Part shown: piece by piece, positions 47,801 through 55,177 of the stretch | Layout of the letters: every line of letters begins with the position of its first letter | How positions within the stretch are numbered: the stretch's first letter is position 1 | NCBI RefSeq assembly: GCF_900106045.1 | Contig: NZ_LT629802.1 | Span: forward strand, 3,410,001-3,474,000 | DNA from: Pseudomonas mucidolens | GTDB lineage: Bacteria > Pseudomonadota > Gammaproteobacteria > Pseudomonadales > Pseudomonadaceae | Length of the DNA stretch: 64,000 nucleotides | Direction: 5' to 3' | Notes under the pieces: generated by a model | What the model saw: the letters and a program-made list of their open reading frames with translations, nothing else | The model's database searches: none | Told to the model about the DNA's origin: nothing | Position numbers and translations under genes: made by a program

Positions 47801-48140
47801 AACTTCGGCGTTGAAAACTGACGATCTTGAGGGATGGATCACGCTTTCGCCTGCCATGCATCGCCTGTTCATCACGACCATGCAAGAGGACCTGACTCGG
47901 GCCGAACAGGCTTTAAAGGCCTCCAACACATCGACACTGGTCAGCCACTTGCACCGCATGAATGGTTCACTGGCCACAGTGTGTGCAGTCAATCTGGCGG
48001 CGGCGTGTAATGAGTGCGAAATAGCCTTGCTGCATGCCCCCTTGAATACAGTCTCCATTCGCAGGATAAGCATGTTGTTAGAACGTCTGCATACAGCCAT
48101 ATCCAGAATGGCCGAGGGCGAGTTGCTTTCTCGACAGTAG
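44892..48140 (+). CDS. RcsC-type hybrid sensor kinase with REC and Hpt domains (module A)
   Basis: A 1082-residue protein. TM1 (LLLLLTGLALLLVSMSYWAV), a large periplasmic sensor, TM2 (LMAATGLLLLFMLIGWRLNR, near 340-355), a PAS-like part, HisKA with His495 (MSHEIRTPLYGV), HATPase (NNLLSNAIKF, DTGIGIS, GAGLGLS), an alpha/beta/loop-like segment, a receiver with Asp891 (ITDVNMP) and a C-terminal Hpt with His1021 (HRMNGS) follow in order. It can run a complete His-Asp-His relay to the RcsB-like protein. It may also serve the Hpt-less kinase at 37560. Confidence 0.92.
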   Translation: MKQAKVRLGVLALSSLRLNKLLLLLTGLALLLVSMSYWAVNRVLQEESEKTNFHFARLMESIHEHAVFLRSAAESFGKPNEILSLDSKPYSHVELMRQGDERLFQSRNRAKSLPFTVSQRDKFNLNEMQGTYSFGAQLTDLFTAYWSDAYYSAPQVFVFSPTDQFTIAVPGIDGNRQYPVLLKNNFFDVTKRLYDELLAQRHRLKNSQLFWMRGPLGLIQKRRYIVGAIGVDLSSGFVPAPDDGGSVILTALVDVSDINDLERLLMRPTNSRLTLISPTGDVLFGENRDVEVLPLGLSFTRDGLRFKLSSGGTDPWIGLYAISYQQFLGYAKRPLMAATGLLLLFMLIGWRLNRWYRVHIIEPAQRSSQSLAESEEFNRVMLDSAPVGLCVVQRSTETILLENQRAQQWQGTPELIALLKRDYPELVPGEVQLEVAGRHLQACFAFTRYQGEDVVLCGFNDITRRVDDSNMLEQARRSADEANKAKTMFLATMSHEIRTPLYGVLGNLELLELTSLDGRQHEYLQTIQRSSAVLFQLISDVLDVSKIESGQMAVEAKTFSPLDVFEDTVRSYSAAANNKGLKIFACADATLPPLLYGDAVRIRQVINNLLSNAIKFTDSGHITFRLRVTDIEHDHVSLQWQVSDTGIGISEQQLSHLFKPFSQVGNSERTGGAGLGLSICSRLSEMMGANLRVVSEPGLGSSFSLHIRLPTIAGSLANSTDIDLEGMNIFVRAPLKDVEQSLIEWLARWGARAQTLPVSDIENSNAILLDIDPVPVQAREWQGKHVIATESGSSHPLKTVRGWEVNAYDIRAIARALMQVARGTAPEVTDGAPGPVAGMALSALVAEDNPINREILKEQLCTLGVRVTLAEDGEQALLRWGDGSFDLVITDVNMPKLDGYQLTRRLREVDPDVPIIGVTANAMREEGEQCLEAGMTAWLVKPLSLKTLHQTLSDYCPQSQQVDSSTFKTETSALKTDDLEGWITLSPAMHRLFITTMQEDLTRAEQALKASNTSTLVSHLHRMNGSLATVCAVNLAAACNECEIALLHAPLNTVSIRRISMLLERLHTAISRMAEGELLSRQ

Positions 48141-48181
48141 GCGTTCGTGGGCTTCGGTCGCAAGCATTCGATTGTAGGGGG

Positions 48182-48290
48182 ATTACCGCTCGCCAGTTCA
48201 TAGAGCAGACAGCGGAGCGCGTACACGTCTGCCGTGCGGGTCAACGGTTTACCTTCGAGGATTTCGGGTGCTGCATAGCTGGGGGTTGAG
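48182..48290 (-). pseudogene. fragment of a Ser/Thr protein kinase
   Basis: A short stretch, SYAAPEILEGKPLTRTADVY followed by ALRCLLYELASG, fits the APE motif and the DVxxxG helix of Hanks-type kinases, with the Gly replaced by Arg. No other kinase motif is found on either side. It is a remnant in the low-GC interval behind the RcsC-like gene. Confidence 0.5.
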
Positions 48291-49369
48291 GCGACTGCGG
48301 CGACTGCGGCGGGTGTAGCCATTGCGGTGCGGGCAATGCAGACGCTCGACATAGCTATTGAGGCGGTCTCGCAGGGAAGCGAGCCGGAGACGGTCAGAAA
48401 CTTTGTGTTCGGGCATAACATCTACCTAGCCTTTCACTTCCCTAGCCGGCTGCAACTGAGCAAGACAGCCGTTTTCCGAGCCCGGCTATTGCCCGCGAAG
48501 CAGGGCAGTTAGAGGCGCTACTCAGAGCAGCCAAGCCATGAAATGCCTATCCTCGCAATCAAGCATATTGATTGCTCCATCCCCTACTCGCCCTCTTCAA
48601 TAAATCGCGTCTATGTAGATCAGAACGGCAACAAAACTTTGCAGCGTGTAAATGGAAGAAGGAACGTCAACTGCGACAGCGCAGGGACCTGTGCACACCG
48701 TGGTGAATTCATGGGCAATGCTCCTGAAGGTATCTAAGGGACCACAACTGGATGGTACCTGGGCACAGATACGGCGGGAGCCGTTGAGGGCACCGGTCCA
48801 GGCTACAGAGGAAAGCGTTACGAACCACAGGCAAGGAAAAATCCATCATCAAGCCTGGTAGACGTAAGCAAACTTGAAGTTGTGTGCATGGCAACAGCGG
48901 TTTTTAACTATTCAATCAATAGGCAAAACATCGAAGACCAATATCCACCTAAATATCTTCCAGCGATGGATAAAAAGTATATAAAGAAAAATCTGGCAAC
49001 TACGACTCAGCACTACTTTACTACGATAACAACATGATGCTCTCGGGTCTCAAAAAACTCTATTTTAAACCTTGCGAGCATCACTATCAAATGAAAAAAA
49101 CATGGACATTAGTGTTTATTCAGCCAGCGAAATCTCTAACGTGGACATTCCCCCAATAATCGCAGAAAAAAAGTCTTTCGAAATAAAATAAATCGAATCT
49201 GATTTTTCGACGATCTCTTCGCTGTGCTTCAACCGCCAGATACATTTAGGGGATTAGATATTCGCTCGGCCACTACATCACGGCGGTTGACGATCTCAGA
49301 CTTTTCTCCAGTTTATGACAACTGGACCACGCCCCCCCCAAAGGTTTGTAAATTTTTCTCGTGAGGATG

Positions 49370-49588
49370 TTATTTAGTCATGCGTAAAGAGGTCATTTCT
49401 TGCGAAAATTTGCGTAAAAAATTTGCCTCGTTTTGTAGCAAGGTGATCATGTTAATTACACTGCTAGCCTCCGCGGCCGTTAGCTTACGTATCAGACTCA
49501 ATAAGTCAGATGCGCAGTTTTCGCTCACCGAAGCTGACTCGATCAATCGAAGTTGTAACGTTTGAATCTCGCGTAAAGTATCCATCAT
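49370..49588 (-). CDS. small helical protein, unknown
   Basis: A 72-residue frame (MMDTLREIQTLQLRLIESAS ... FLRKFSQEMTSLRMTK). It is almost wholly helical and Leu-rich, and may form a coiled coil. The ribosome site is weak (AGG six bases upstream). No family was recognised. It lies in an otherwise empty region near the end of the module B fimbrial operon. Confidence 0.4.
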   Translation of the reverse strand: MMDTLREIQTLQLRLIESASVSENCASDLLSLIRKLTAAEASSVINMITLLQNEANFLRKFSQEMTSLRMTK

Positions 49589-49744
49589 CACACCTAGGCT
49601 GCATTTGAGTGGGTGGCAAGCTGACAGAGCCGATTTTTATCTGAAAAGATGAAAAATCCAATCAGATCATTCTGAACTTGCAGTACTGAAATCCTCAACG
49701 TACCAAGTGGATATCAGGCTGCGCTTCCCCGTTGTCTTAAACAA

Positions 49745-50881
49745 TCACTGGTAAATAATCGTGAACGTCGCCGAGGCATTGGCCGGTCCGGGTGTCACGC
49801 TGCTCCCGGTCTGCAGGTAGCGGGCCTTCAGTGGAATGGTATAACTACCCTCGGTGGTTAACAGGTTGAGCCCACTACTTCGGTTCGTTGCCAGGGGCAA
49901 ACCGACTCCATTAGGCGTGGCAATCTGTAAACCGACGCCGGTGGCGGCAGGTGCACTACCCGCAGCGCTCGGGTCGAGGGTCATCACTCCAGTACCAGGA
50001 GTAATCGCTGTCCTGGCCGGGTCAATACGAAATTGCAAGCTGTTGTTGTTTCGGGATCCACTGGTACCGATGCCGCTAGGATTATTGCCGCTCTGCGAAG
50101 TCCAGCCTGGAGCGTTCGTGCTGTATGTACCGTGAAACGCCGGGCAGTTGTTCAAGGCAATGGAAAAATCCTTCCAGCCAGTGGCGCTGTTGCGCCCGGT
50201 AAATGTCTTGGTTTGGTGCGTTCCCATGGGCACAGACACATCCGGCGTACTGCAAGTGCGCGAGACAATTTGGAGGCTTCCCGAGATTCCCATTTTGAAC
50301 CCCAGCAGCCTGACCGTATTGCCCCCCCTGAAGTTGGCATGCAGGCTCGTCGACGGCAAATCACCACCCCTGAGCACGCCCGGAGTCACATCGCCAATTT
50401 TGATCAAGACCAACTCAAAGTTGGAAGGACCATTCATGGGTACAAGACATCTGTAGCCCGTGGTACATAATGTAGCCGGCCGCGCAGTGGTCTTCCTTGG
50501 CAACGGGCCGCCCGAACTGTCGAAGGCGACCCCTAGCCCCTGAATACTGGTTCTGTAAACTTTGTTGGCATACTTCCCACTGGACCAATTGGTCAAGCTA
50601 TAAGAGGAATCTACACTCATCTCGGTCCACATCTGAAGCGGCGCGTATAGGCACTCTGCCGTCGGTGCCTGGCCCGAAGCGATTTTGAATGTCTGGCGAT
50701 AAACCTCAGTGCCGACTGGCACATCGCGCCCGACGTTGATCGCTGATATCTGCAGCGGCATAGAACCATTTGGCGGATGAATGCCATCCAAGTAGGTACA
50801 GGTGAGCGCCATGGCACTGTCGGCCGAAGCCCACAGTGCAGCAGATAGCAACACTGAGCTGATCAAAGAGCCAAGTTTCAT
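49745..50881 (-). CDS. chaperone-usher fimbrial tip adhesin (module B)
   Basis: A 378-residue protein with a signal peptide (LISSVLLSAALWASADSAMA). The N-terminal lectin-like half has several cysteines. The C-terminal pilin domain has VSRTCSTPDVSVPMG, IALNNCPAFHGT, VGLQIATPNGV and the end strand ATFTIIYQ. It is longer than the module A adhesin (313), and the N-terminal halves are unlike, so the two fibres probably bind different ligands. It overlaps the usher stop by 4 bp. Confidence 0.88.
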   Translation of the reverse strand: MKLGSLISSVLLSAALWASADSAMALTCTYLDGIHPPNGSMPLQISAINVGRDVPVGTEVYRQTFKIASGQAPTAECLYAPLQMWTEMSVDSSYSLTNWSSGKYANKVYRTSIQGLGVAFDSSGGPLPRKTTARPATLCTTGYRCLVPMNGPSNFELVLIKIGDVTPGVLRGGDLPSTSLHANFRGGNTVRLLGFKMGISGSLQIVSRTCSTPDVSVPMGTHQTKTFTGRNSATGWKDFSIALNNCPAFHGTYSTNAPGWTSQSGNNPSGIGTSGSRNNNSLQFRIDPARTAITPGTGVMTLDPSAAGSAPAATGVGLQIATPNGVGLPLATNRSSGLNLLTTEGSYTIPLKARYLQTGSSVTPGPANASATFTIIYQ

Positions 50882-53475
50882 AACGGTACCTTTTGCATGT
50901 TGTTGGACCGCGCGTTGTCTGCGACCTGTTTACCGGCCGCGCAAACGGCGTCCACTTGCTGCAATTGCTGTCCCTCGCCAGGGCCAGGAGGAATCATCAG
51001 TGCGCACTGTTGATGGGTCTTGCTACCCCAGTTGATCAGCAACTGGCGGGTTTCGGGCTTGATCCGCGCATAGAGCAGGCCACCCTGCCCGACCATGCCC
51101 ACCGAGGCCCCGTCGCCATCCGTCACGCCTGCACCAAAAGGCAGACTGCTGCCATCGTCCAGGCGTACATTGAGCAGTACGGCACGGCCCTGGTTGGTAG
51201 TGTATTTGAGGTGTACGACGGCACCAGCACGCGGCGCCACCTGTTGGCTGGTTTCGTTGAGTTCGACGTCCAGCGAGCTGCCAATCGGGTCGATCGCCAC
51301 TTCGTTCAGTTCATAAGGGCGCAGGTACGGCACTACGGCATTGCCACTGCCATCGAGCTTGAGCCCCGGATAGCCGGCCACTTTGGCCCCCTCGGCACCG
51401 AGTGCGCTGACGATTGCCATGGTCTCACCACGATAAGGTGTCATTGTCACGCCATCGGCATGCGCAACCACCGTGCCGCTGGCCCCCAGTGACGTGCTGG
51501 TATAGCCATCGCCACGCCCCAACGCAGCACTGAGCATGGCGCGGGCACCAGTGTATTGGCCGTTCAGCGAGGCACTTTTGCTGTTGCTGGCACCGTCATG
51601 AGCGAAGGTGGCGCCGTAGCCATATTGACGGTCTTCACCAGCGGTACCGCTGATACCTGCCTGCTCATTGAAGTTGCCTTGAGTATCTCGGCCAACTTGA
51701 GCCGTTACTTGTGGGCCAAAGCCTGAAGCGCCGAACTCCAGGGGCATGCTCATGGTCAGCAAAAAACTATTTTCCATGTCGCCCAGGCCGATGCGGCTGC
51801 GGTTGGCATTCAAGCTGAAACTCACACGGTTGAACTGCTTGCTGTAACTGAATTGGTACTGCACATCGCTGCCTGGCAGGTTCCAGTAGTTCTGTGCATA
51901 ACCGCTGATCGCTACCTGGCCCCACGGCCCCAGGCTCTGGTCTGCCGTGACCGACAAACGACTGCGAGGGCGCCCAAACACGCTGGAGTCCCAGCCATTT
52001 TTCTCGGCACTCAGCAGTTGCACTGCGTTACTGAAGTCCAGGTAATCAGGGGTTGAAAACCGGTAGGCCGCTACTGAAAAGTTACTGCCGGTGCTGAGTA
52101 CATTTTTGTTGTAGGACAGGCGCATGCTCTGCCCTTTGGCAGAACCACTCGCCAGATCGGTCTGGGCGTGGGTCACGTCCACAGCCATGGCGCCAATGGG
52201 TGTGCCAAAAGCCACGCCGGCGAGTACCGACATGTAATCGTCACTCGATTGCACACCACCAAAGCCGGTGAAGGTGTTGTTCAGGCCATATTGCAGCGTA
52301 CCTTGCAGCAGGCGAGTCTGATCGTCGATAAAGTTGTTGCGGGTTTCACCTGCGGTCAGGCTGAAACGTGAGGTGCCGGGACGCAGCAGTTGGCTGACCG
52401 AAGCGTACGGCACGATGAAGCTCTGTTCGGTGCCGTCCGCTTCGGCAACGGTCACGTTTAAGTCGCCGCCATAGCCGGTGGAATACAAGTCGTCGATTAC
52501 AAAAGCGCCAGGGGCCACGGTGGTTTCCAACAGCACGTTGCCAGCCTGGCGAATGGTCACCCGCGCGTTGGTACGGGCAATGCCGCGAATCACCGGGGCG
52601 TAACCGCGCATCGAATCGGGCAGCATGCGGTCGTCGCTGGCCAATTGCACTCCGCGATAAGACAAGGTGTCAAAGATCTCGCCCGTAGTGTTGGACTCAC
52701 CCACTGTCAACTGGCTTTTCAGCGAGGTGATATCGCGTTGTGCGTAACTGTCCAGGGCCTGGTACTTATTGCCCTGGCGTGACTGCCAACTCATCGAGGC
52801 GTTGTGGCGAAGGCGCCAATCGCCCAGGTTGAGGCCTGCATTGAGCCCCAGGTAGGCCGAGTCATAGTTGCCGGCGCGGGTACGGTTGCGGTTGCCGCTG
52901 AAGTTGTAGCTGAGCATTCCAGCGGTCACACCGCGATCCCACAACTCCGGACTGACATAGCCCCGCGCATTACGCTTGAGCGCCGCTTGGGGAATACTGA
53001 GGTCGAGGGCCTGGTTCTCGGGTGAAAAACTCACAGTGGCGCCCGGGATCAAACTTCCCAATGCCGCGCAATCCTGGCTGTCTAGGGCCAGACCAGCCTC
53101 GGGTGACAAGCTGGACATTTTCACGCCCTGACGCTCCAGCAGCCCACGGCTCATGCAGACCACGGGGTTGCTACCATCGGGTTGAGCCTCGATGCGAATG
53201 TCCTGGCGACTGTTCAGTTGACCGTTGAGTATCACGTCCGCGCGATACTGCCCAGGCATCACCGGGTTGCCGCTCTGATACGCACCGAGGTCAAGATTAC
53301 GTGAATCTTCAGGCAGAAACGCATCGTTGAACTGCACCTCTTGCGCCAGCGCGCTCTGCACACTCCACACACCTGGAGCAATAGCCAGCACCTTGAGAAT
53401 CAAGGTCGTCAGCGGATTCAAGGCGAAGCGAGGCTGCGCCCCCAGAAACAATCTGGAGCGGGAAGAGGTCTGCAT
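50878..53475 (-). CDS. fimbrial outer-membrane usher (module B)
   Basis: An 865-residue FimD/PapC-type usher with an N-terminal domain starting VQFNDAFLPEDSRNLDLGAY, the signature DDRMLPDSMRGYAPVIRGIA, the plug segment GYGGDLNVTVAEADG, and a C-terminal region ending in the paired cysteines. It has a 30-residue tail beyond the usual end, which overlaps the adhesin start. It is a homologue of the module A usher but clearly diverged, so the duplication is not recent. Confidence 0.95.
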   Translation of the reverse strand: MQTSSRSRLFLGAQPRFALNPLTTLILKVLAIAPGVWSVQSALAQEVQFNDAFLPEDSRNLDLGAYQSGNPVMPGQYRADVILNGQLNSRQDIRIEAQPDGSNPVVCMSRGLLERQGVKMSSLSPEAGLALDSQDCAALGSLIPGATVSFSPENQALDLSIPQAALKRNARGYVSPELWDRGVTAGMLSYNFSGNRNRTRAGNYDSAYLGLNAGLNLGDWRLRHNASMSWQSRQGNKYQALDSYAQRDITSLKSQLTVGESNTTGEIFDTLSYRGVQLASDDRMLPDSMRGYAPVIRGIARTNARVTIRQAGNVLLETTVAPGAFVIDDLYSTGYGGDLNVTVAEADGTEQSFIVPYASVSQLLRPGTSRFSLTAGETRNNFIDDQTRLLQGTLQYGLNNTFTGFGGVQSSDDYMSVLAGVAFGTPIGAMAVDVTHAQTDLASGSAKGQSMRLSYNKNVLSTGSNFSVAAYRFSTPDYLDFSNAVQLLSAEKNGWDSSVFGRPRSRLSVTADQSLGPWGQVAISGYAQNYWNLPGSDVQYQFSYSKQFNRVSFSLNANRSRIGLGDMENSFLLTMSMPLEFGASGFGPQVTAQVGRDTQGNFNEQAGISGTAGEDRQYGYGATFAHDGASNSKSASLNGQYTGARAMLSAALGRGDGYTSTSLGASGTVVAHADGVTMTPYRGETMAIVSALGAEGAKVAGYPGLKLDGSGNAVVPYLRPYELNEVAIDPIGSSLDVELNETSQQVAPRAGAVVHLKYTTNQGRAVLLNVRLDDGSSLPFGAGVTDGDGASVGMVGQGGLLYARIKPETRQLLINWGSKTHQQCALMIPPGPGEGQQLQQVDAVCAAGKQVADNARSNNMQKVPL

Positions 53476-53507
53476 AATTAACTCGCGCGTAAATCGTCAG
53501 TGATTAA

Positions 53508-54254
53508 TCAGGGCTTGAGTGTTTTGCGGGCTGGGACCAGAGCGCCGTAATCATTGATGGCGTTGAACTCAACCTGGGCAGCGCCGACAGGCCGGGCTTT
53601 GAGCGCTGGTAGCAAAAACTGCCGGGTTTCACCCGGAGCGACCATGCCATCCTCGCTACGGGTACGCTGGGCACCCACCACCAGATCCAGCTCAATCAGC
53701 GAGACGTGGAACGCCGACGGGTTGAACGCCTGCAAAGCCAAGCCTTGCCCATTACGGGAAGGAACCAACTGCCACTGCATCTGCTCAATTGCTTCGGTGG
53801 CAGTGCCCGGCAACCCTACTGGGCGATAGAACAACTTGATTCGCGACCGAAAAGCCATCTGCAGGATGTTGAGGTCTCCAGCCACTTGAGGCTTGGGCGG
53901 AATTTCCAGCACGTTGAGCCAGAACACCGACTCCTTGTCTTGGGCTAATGGGGCGCCAGTGAACAGCACCCGAAGGGTTTGCCCTTTGGCGGGATCAATC
54001 CGTGCCACGGGTGGCGAGAGCAAGAATGGAGCCTTGGAACTGGTAGGTGTGGACTCCACGCTACCGGTATCGATCCACGACTGCGTCAACGCAGGTTGTG
54101 TACCGTTATTGTTGAGCTTTACGGTGATTTCCTTCTGATCCGCTGGGTAGATCAACCGGGTCCCCGTAATCACCACACCAGCAGACGCCTGAAAACATAC
54201 CAGCGCTGTAAAACCTGCCAGAAGCAGTTGCTTGAATGGAAGTGTGCGAAGCAT
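53508..54254 (-). CDS. periplasmic fimbrial chaperone (module B)
   Basis: Start MLRTLPFKQLLLAGFTALVC gives 248 residues with a signal peptide. An open extension to 54317 is not needed. Anchor Arg (TRLIYP) and Lys (SRIKLFYRP) and the donor strand FWLNVLEIPPKP are present. It lies between pilin and usher, as in module A. Confidence 0.93.
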   Translation of the reverse strand: MLRTLPFKQLLLAGFTALVCFQASAGVVITGTRLIYPADQKEITVKLNNNGTQPALTQSWIDTGSVESTPTSSKAPFLLSPPVARIDPAKGQTLRVLFTGAPLAQDKESVFWLNVLEIPPKPQVAGDLNILQMAFRSRIKLFYRPVGLPGTATEAIEQMQWQLVPSRNGQGLALQAFNPSAFHVSLIELDLVVGAQRTRSEDGMVAPGETRQFLLPALKARPVGAAQVEFNAINDYGALVPARKTLKP

Positions 54255-54269
54255 TACGTCATCCCATCG

Positions 54270-54307
54270 CCGCCTGAAAGCACGCCCTGTCCCAAATGGA
54301 GCAGAGC
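54270..54307 (-). promoter_or_regulatory. hairpin between pilin and chaperone genes (module B)
   Basis: On the minus strand CACGCTCTG pairs with CAGGGCGTG in the gap. No T run follows, so it is more likely to stabilise or process the pilin mRNA than to terminate. It is the counterpart of the true terminator in module A. Confidence 0.4.
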
Positions 54308-54327
54308 GTGTATCCATTAGTTGCGAC

Positions 54328-54870
54328 TTACTGATAATTAATGGAGTAAGTCACGTTGCTAATAACGGTACCTGGGCCAGTAGCGGCTTCAGCGAAGTAC
54401 TGAACAGCGTATGGCAGGTCTGCAGTCAAAGATGCTTCGTCAATATCAATGCGGCTAGTGGAAGCAACCTGCCCAGTGTCACCGGCTTTGATAGCTTCGC
54501 CGTTAGTAGCATCGACCAATTGCAATTGAACGTTGGTAGCGCTACCCGAGCTCCTCAGATTGCCGTTTTTCGGATCAACAGTACCACCGGCCTCAAAGAA
54601 CGCGGATGCTGTTTTGAGCGCAGCGGAGCAATCGCTCAACTGGATATTGAAACCGGTCTGGCCCGCAACCTGGCCAGCTGTAGCCAGCACCGAGGTAGAC
54701 AACGTTGGCAACGTAACGACCGTACCACTTGCGCCAGCACCGTTCACAGCAACCTTACAGGTTTCGGCTTTCAATTCGCCGTTAAAGTTGATTGTGCCGT
54801 CCGAAGCCATCGCGGCAGAGGTGGCGGTAGCAGCGACCAGTAGAGCAAGGACGCGGGCTTTGTAATTCAT
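54328..54870 (-). CDS. major fimbrial subunit (module B)
   Basis: Start MNYKARVLALLVAATATSAA gives 180 residues, with TTGGAG upstream. The frame from 54882 adds four residues without support. Pilin features are TINFNGELKAETCKVAV, the partner Cys in LSDCSAALKTA, and the end strand VTYSINYQ. It is the first gene of the operon. Three palindromic sites lie within 240 bp upstream. Confidence 0.93.
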   Translation of the reverse strand: MNYKARVLALLVAATATSAAMASDGTINFNGELKAETCKVAVNGAGASGTVVTLPTLSTSVLATAGQVAGQTGFNIQLSDCSAALKTASAFFEAGGTVDPKNGNLRSSGSATNVQLQLVDATNGEAIKAGDTGQVASTSRIDIDEASLTADLPYAVQYFAEAATGPGTVISNVTYSINYQ

Positions 54871-54921
54871 GAGTAACTCCAAGAAAGCAATGTTTTACAT
54901 TAAATTGTGGAGCTTCCTTAT

Positions 54922-54938
54922 GCGGAGCGCTCCTGCTT
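54922..54938 (-). promoter_or_regulatory. operator-like palindrome, copy 1 (module B)
   Basis: GGAGCGCTCC core in a 17-bp GCGGAGCGCTCCTGCTT, nearest of the three copies to the pilin start (about 50 bp). It lacks the trailing A run of the other two. Confidence 0.5.
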
Positions 54939-54980
54939 TGTTGCGGGGTGAAGTTTAAGAGGCCTACAACATATGTAATA

Positions 54981-54997
54981 TAGGAGTGCTCCTAAAA
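54981..54997 (-). promoter_or_regulatory. operator-like palindrome, copy 2 (module B)
   Basis: TAGGAGTGCTCCTAAAA. It shares every base but one with copy 3, which lies 114 bp further on. Confidence 0.6.
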
Positions 54998-55094
54998 ACC
55001 AAAAAACCACAACCAACCAAAGCTGAGCAACTCATGAATCTACCATTTCAATTTATTATTCTATTAACTAACAACTCCTCGAGCAAACCTGCAA

Positions 55095-55111
55095 TAGGAG
55101 CGCTCCTAAAA
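55095..55111 (-). promoter_or_regulatory. operator-like palindrome, copy 3 (module B)
   Basis: TAGGAGCGCTCCTAAAA, whose first 14 bases form a perfect palindrome. Its position, about 225-240 bp from the pilin start and before the end of the kinase operon, makes it a regulator-binding candidate. Confidence 0.6.
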
Positions 55112-55177
55112 ACTCAATTTAGCCAAAAGAAAGGTTTTTAAATTGCCGACAGCATAGTTGCTGGACGTGCAAGTAAA

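Larger units (their letters stand above)
48141..49744. other. 1.6-kb degraded, AT-richer interval
   Basis: Apart from the kinase fragment at 48182 and a small frame at 49370, I see only short unsupported frames here. A stretch around 48600-48860 (VYVDQNGNKTLQRVNGRRN) looks coding-like but matches nothing I know. The composition is clearly more AT-rich than the core chromosome, consistent with a join between the two fimbrial modules. Confidence 0.5.

Noticed and set aside
54281..54307. Module B hairpin considered as an intrinsic terminator
   Set aside because: No U run follows the stem, so it is recorded only as a possible stability element.
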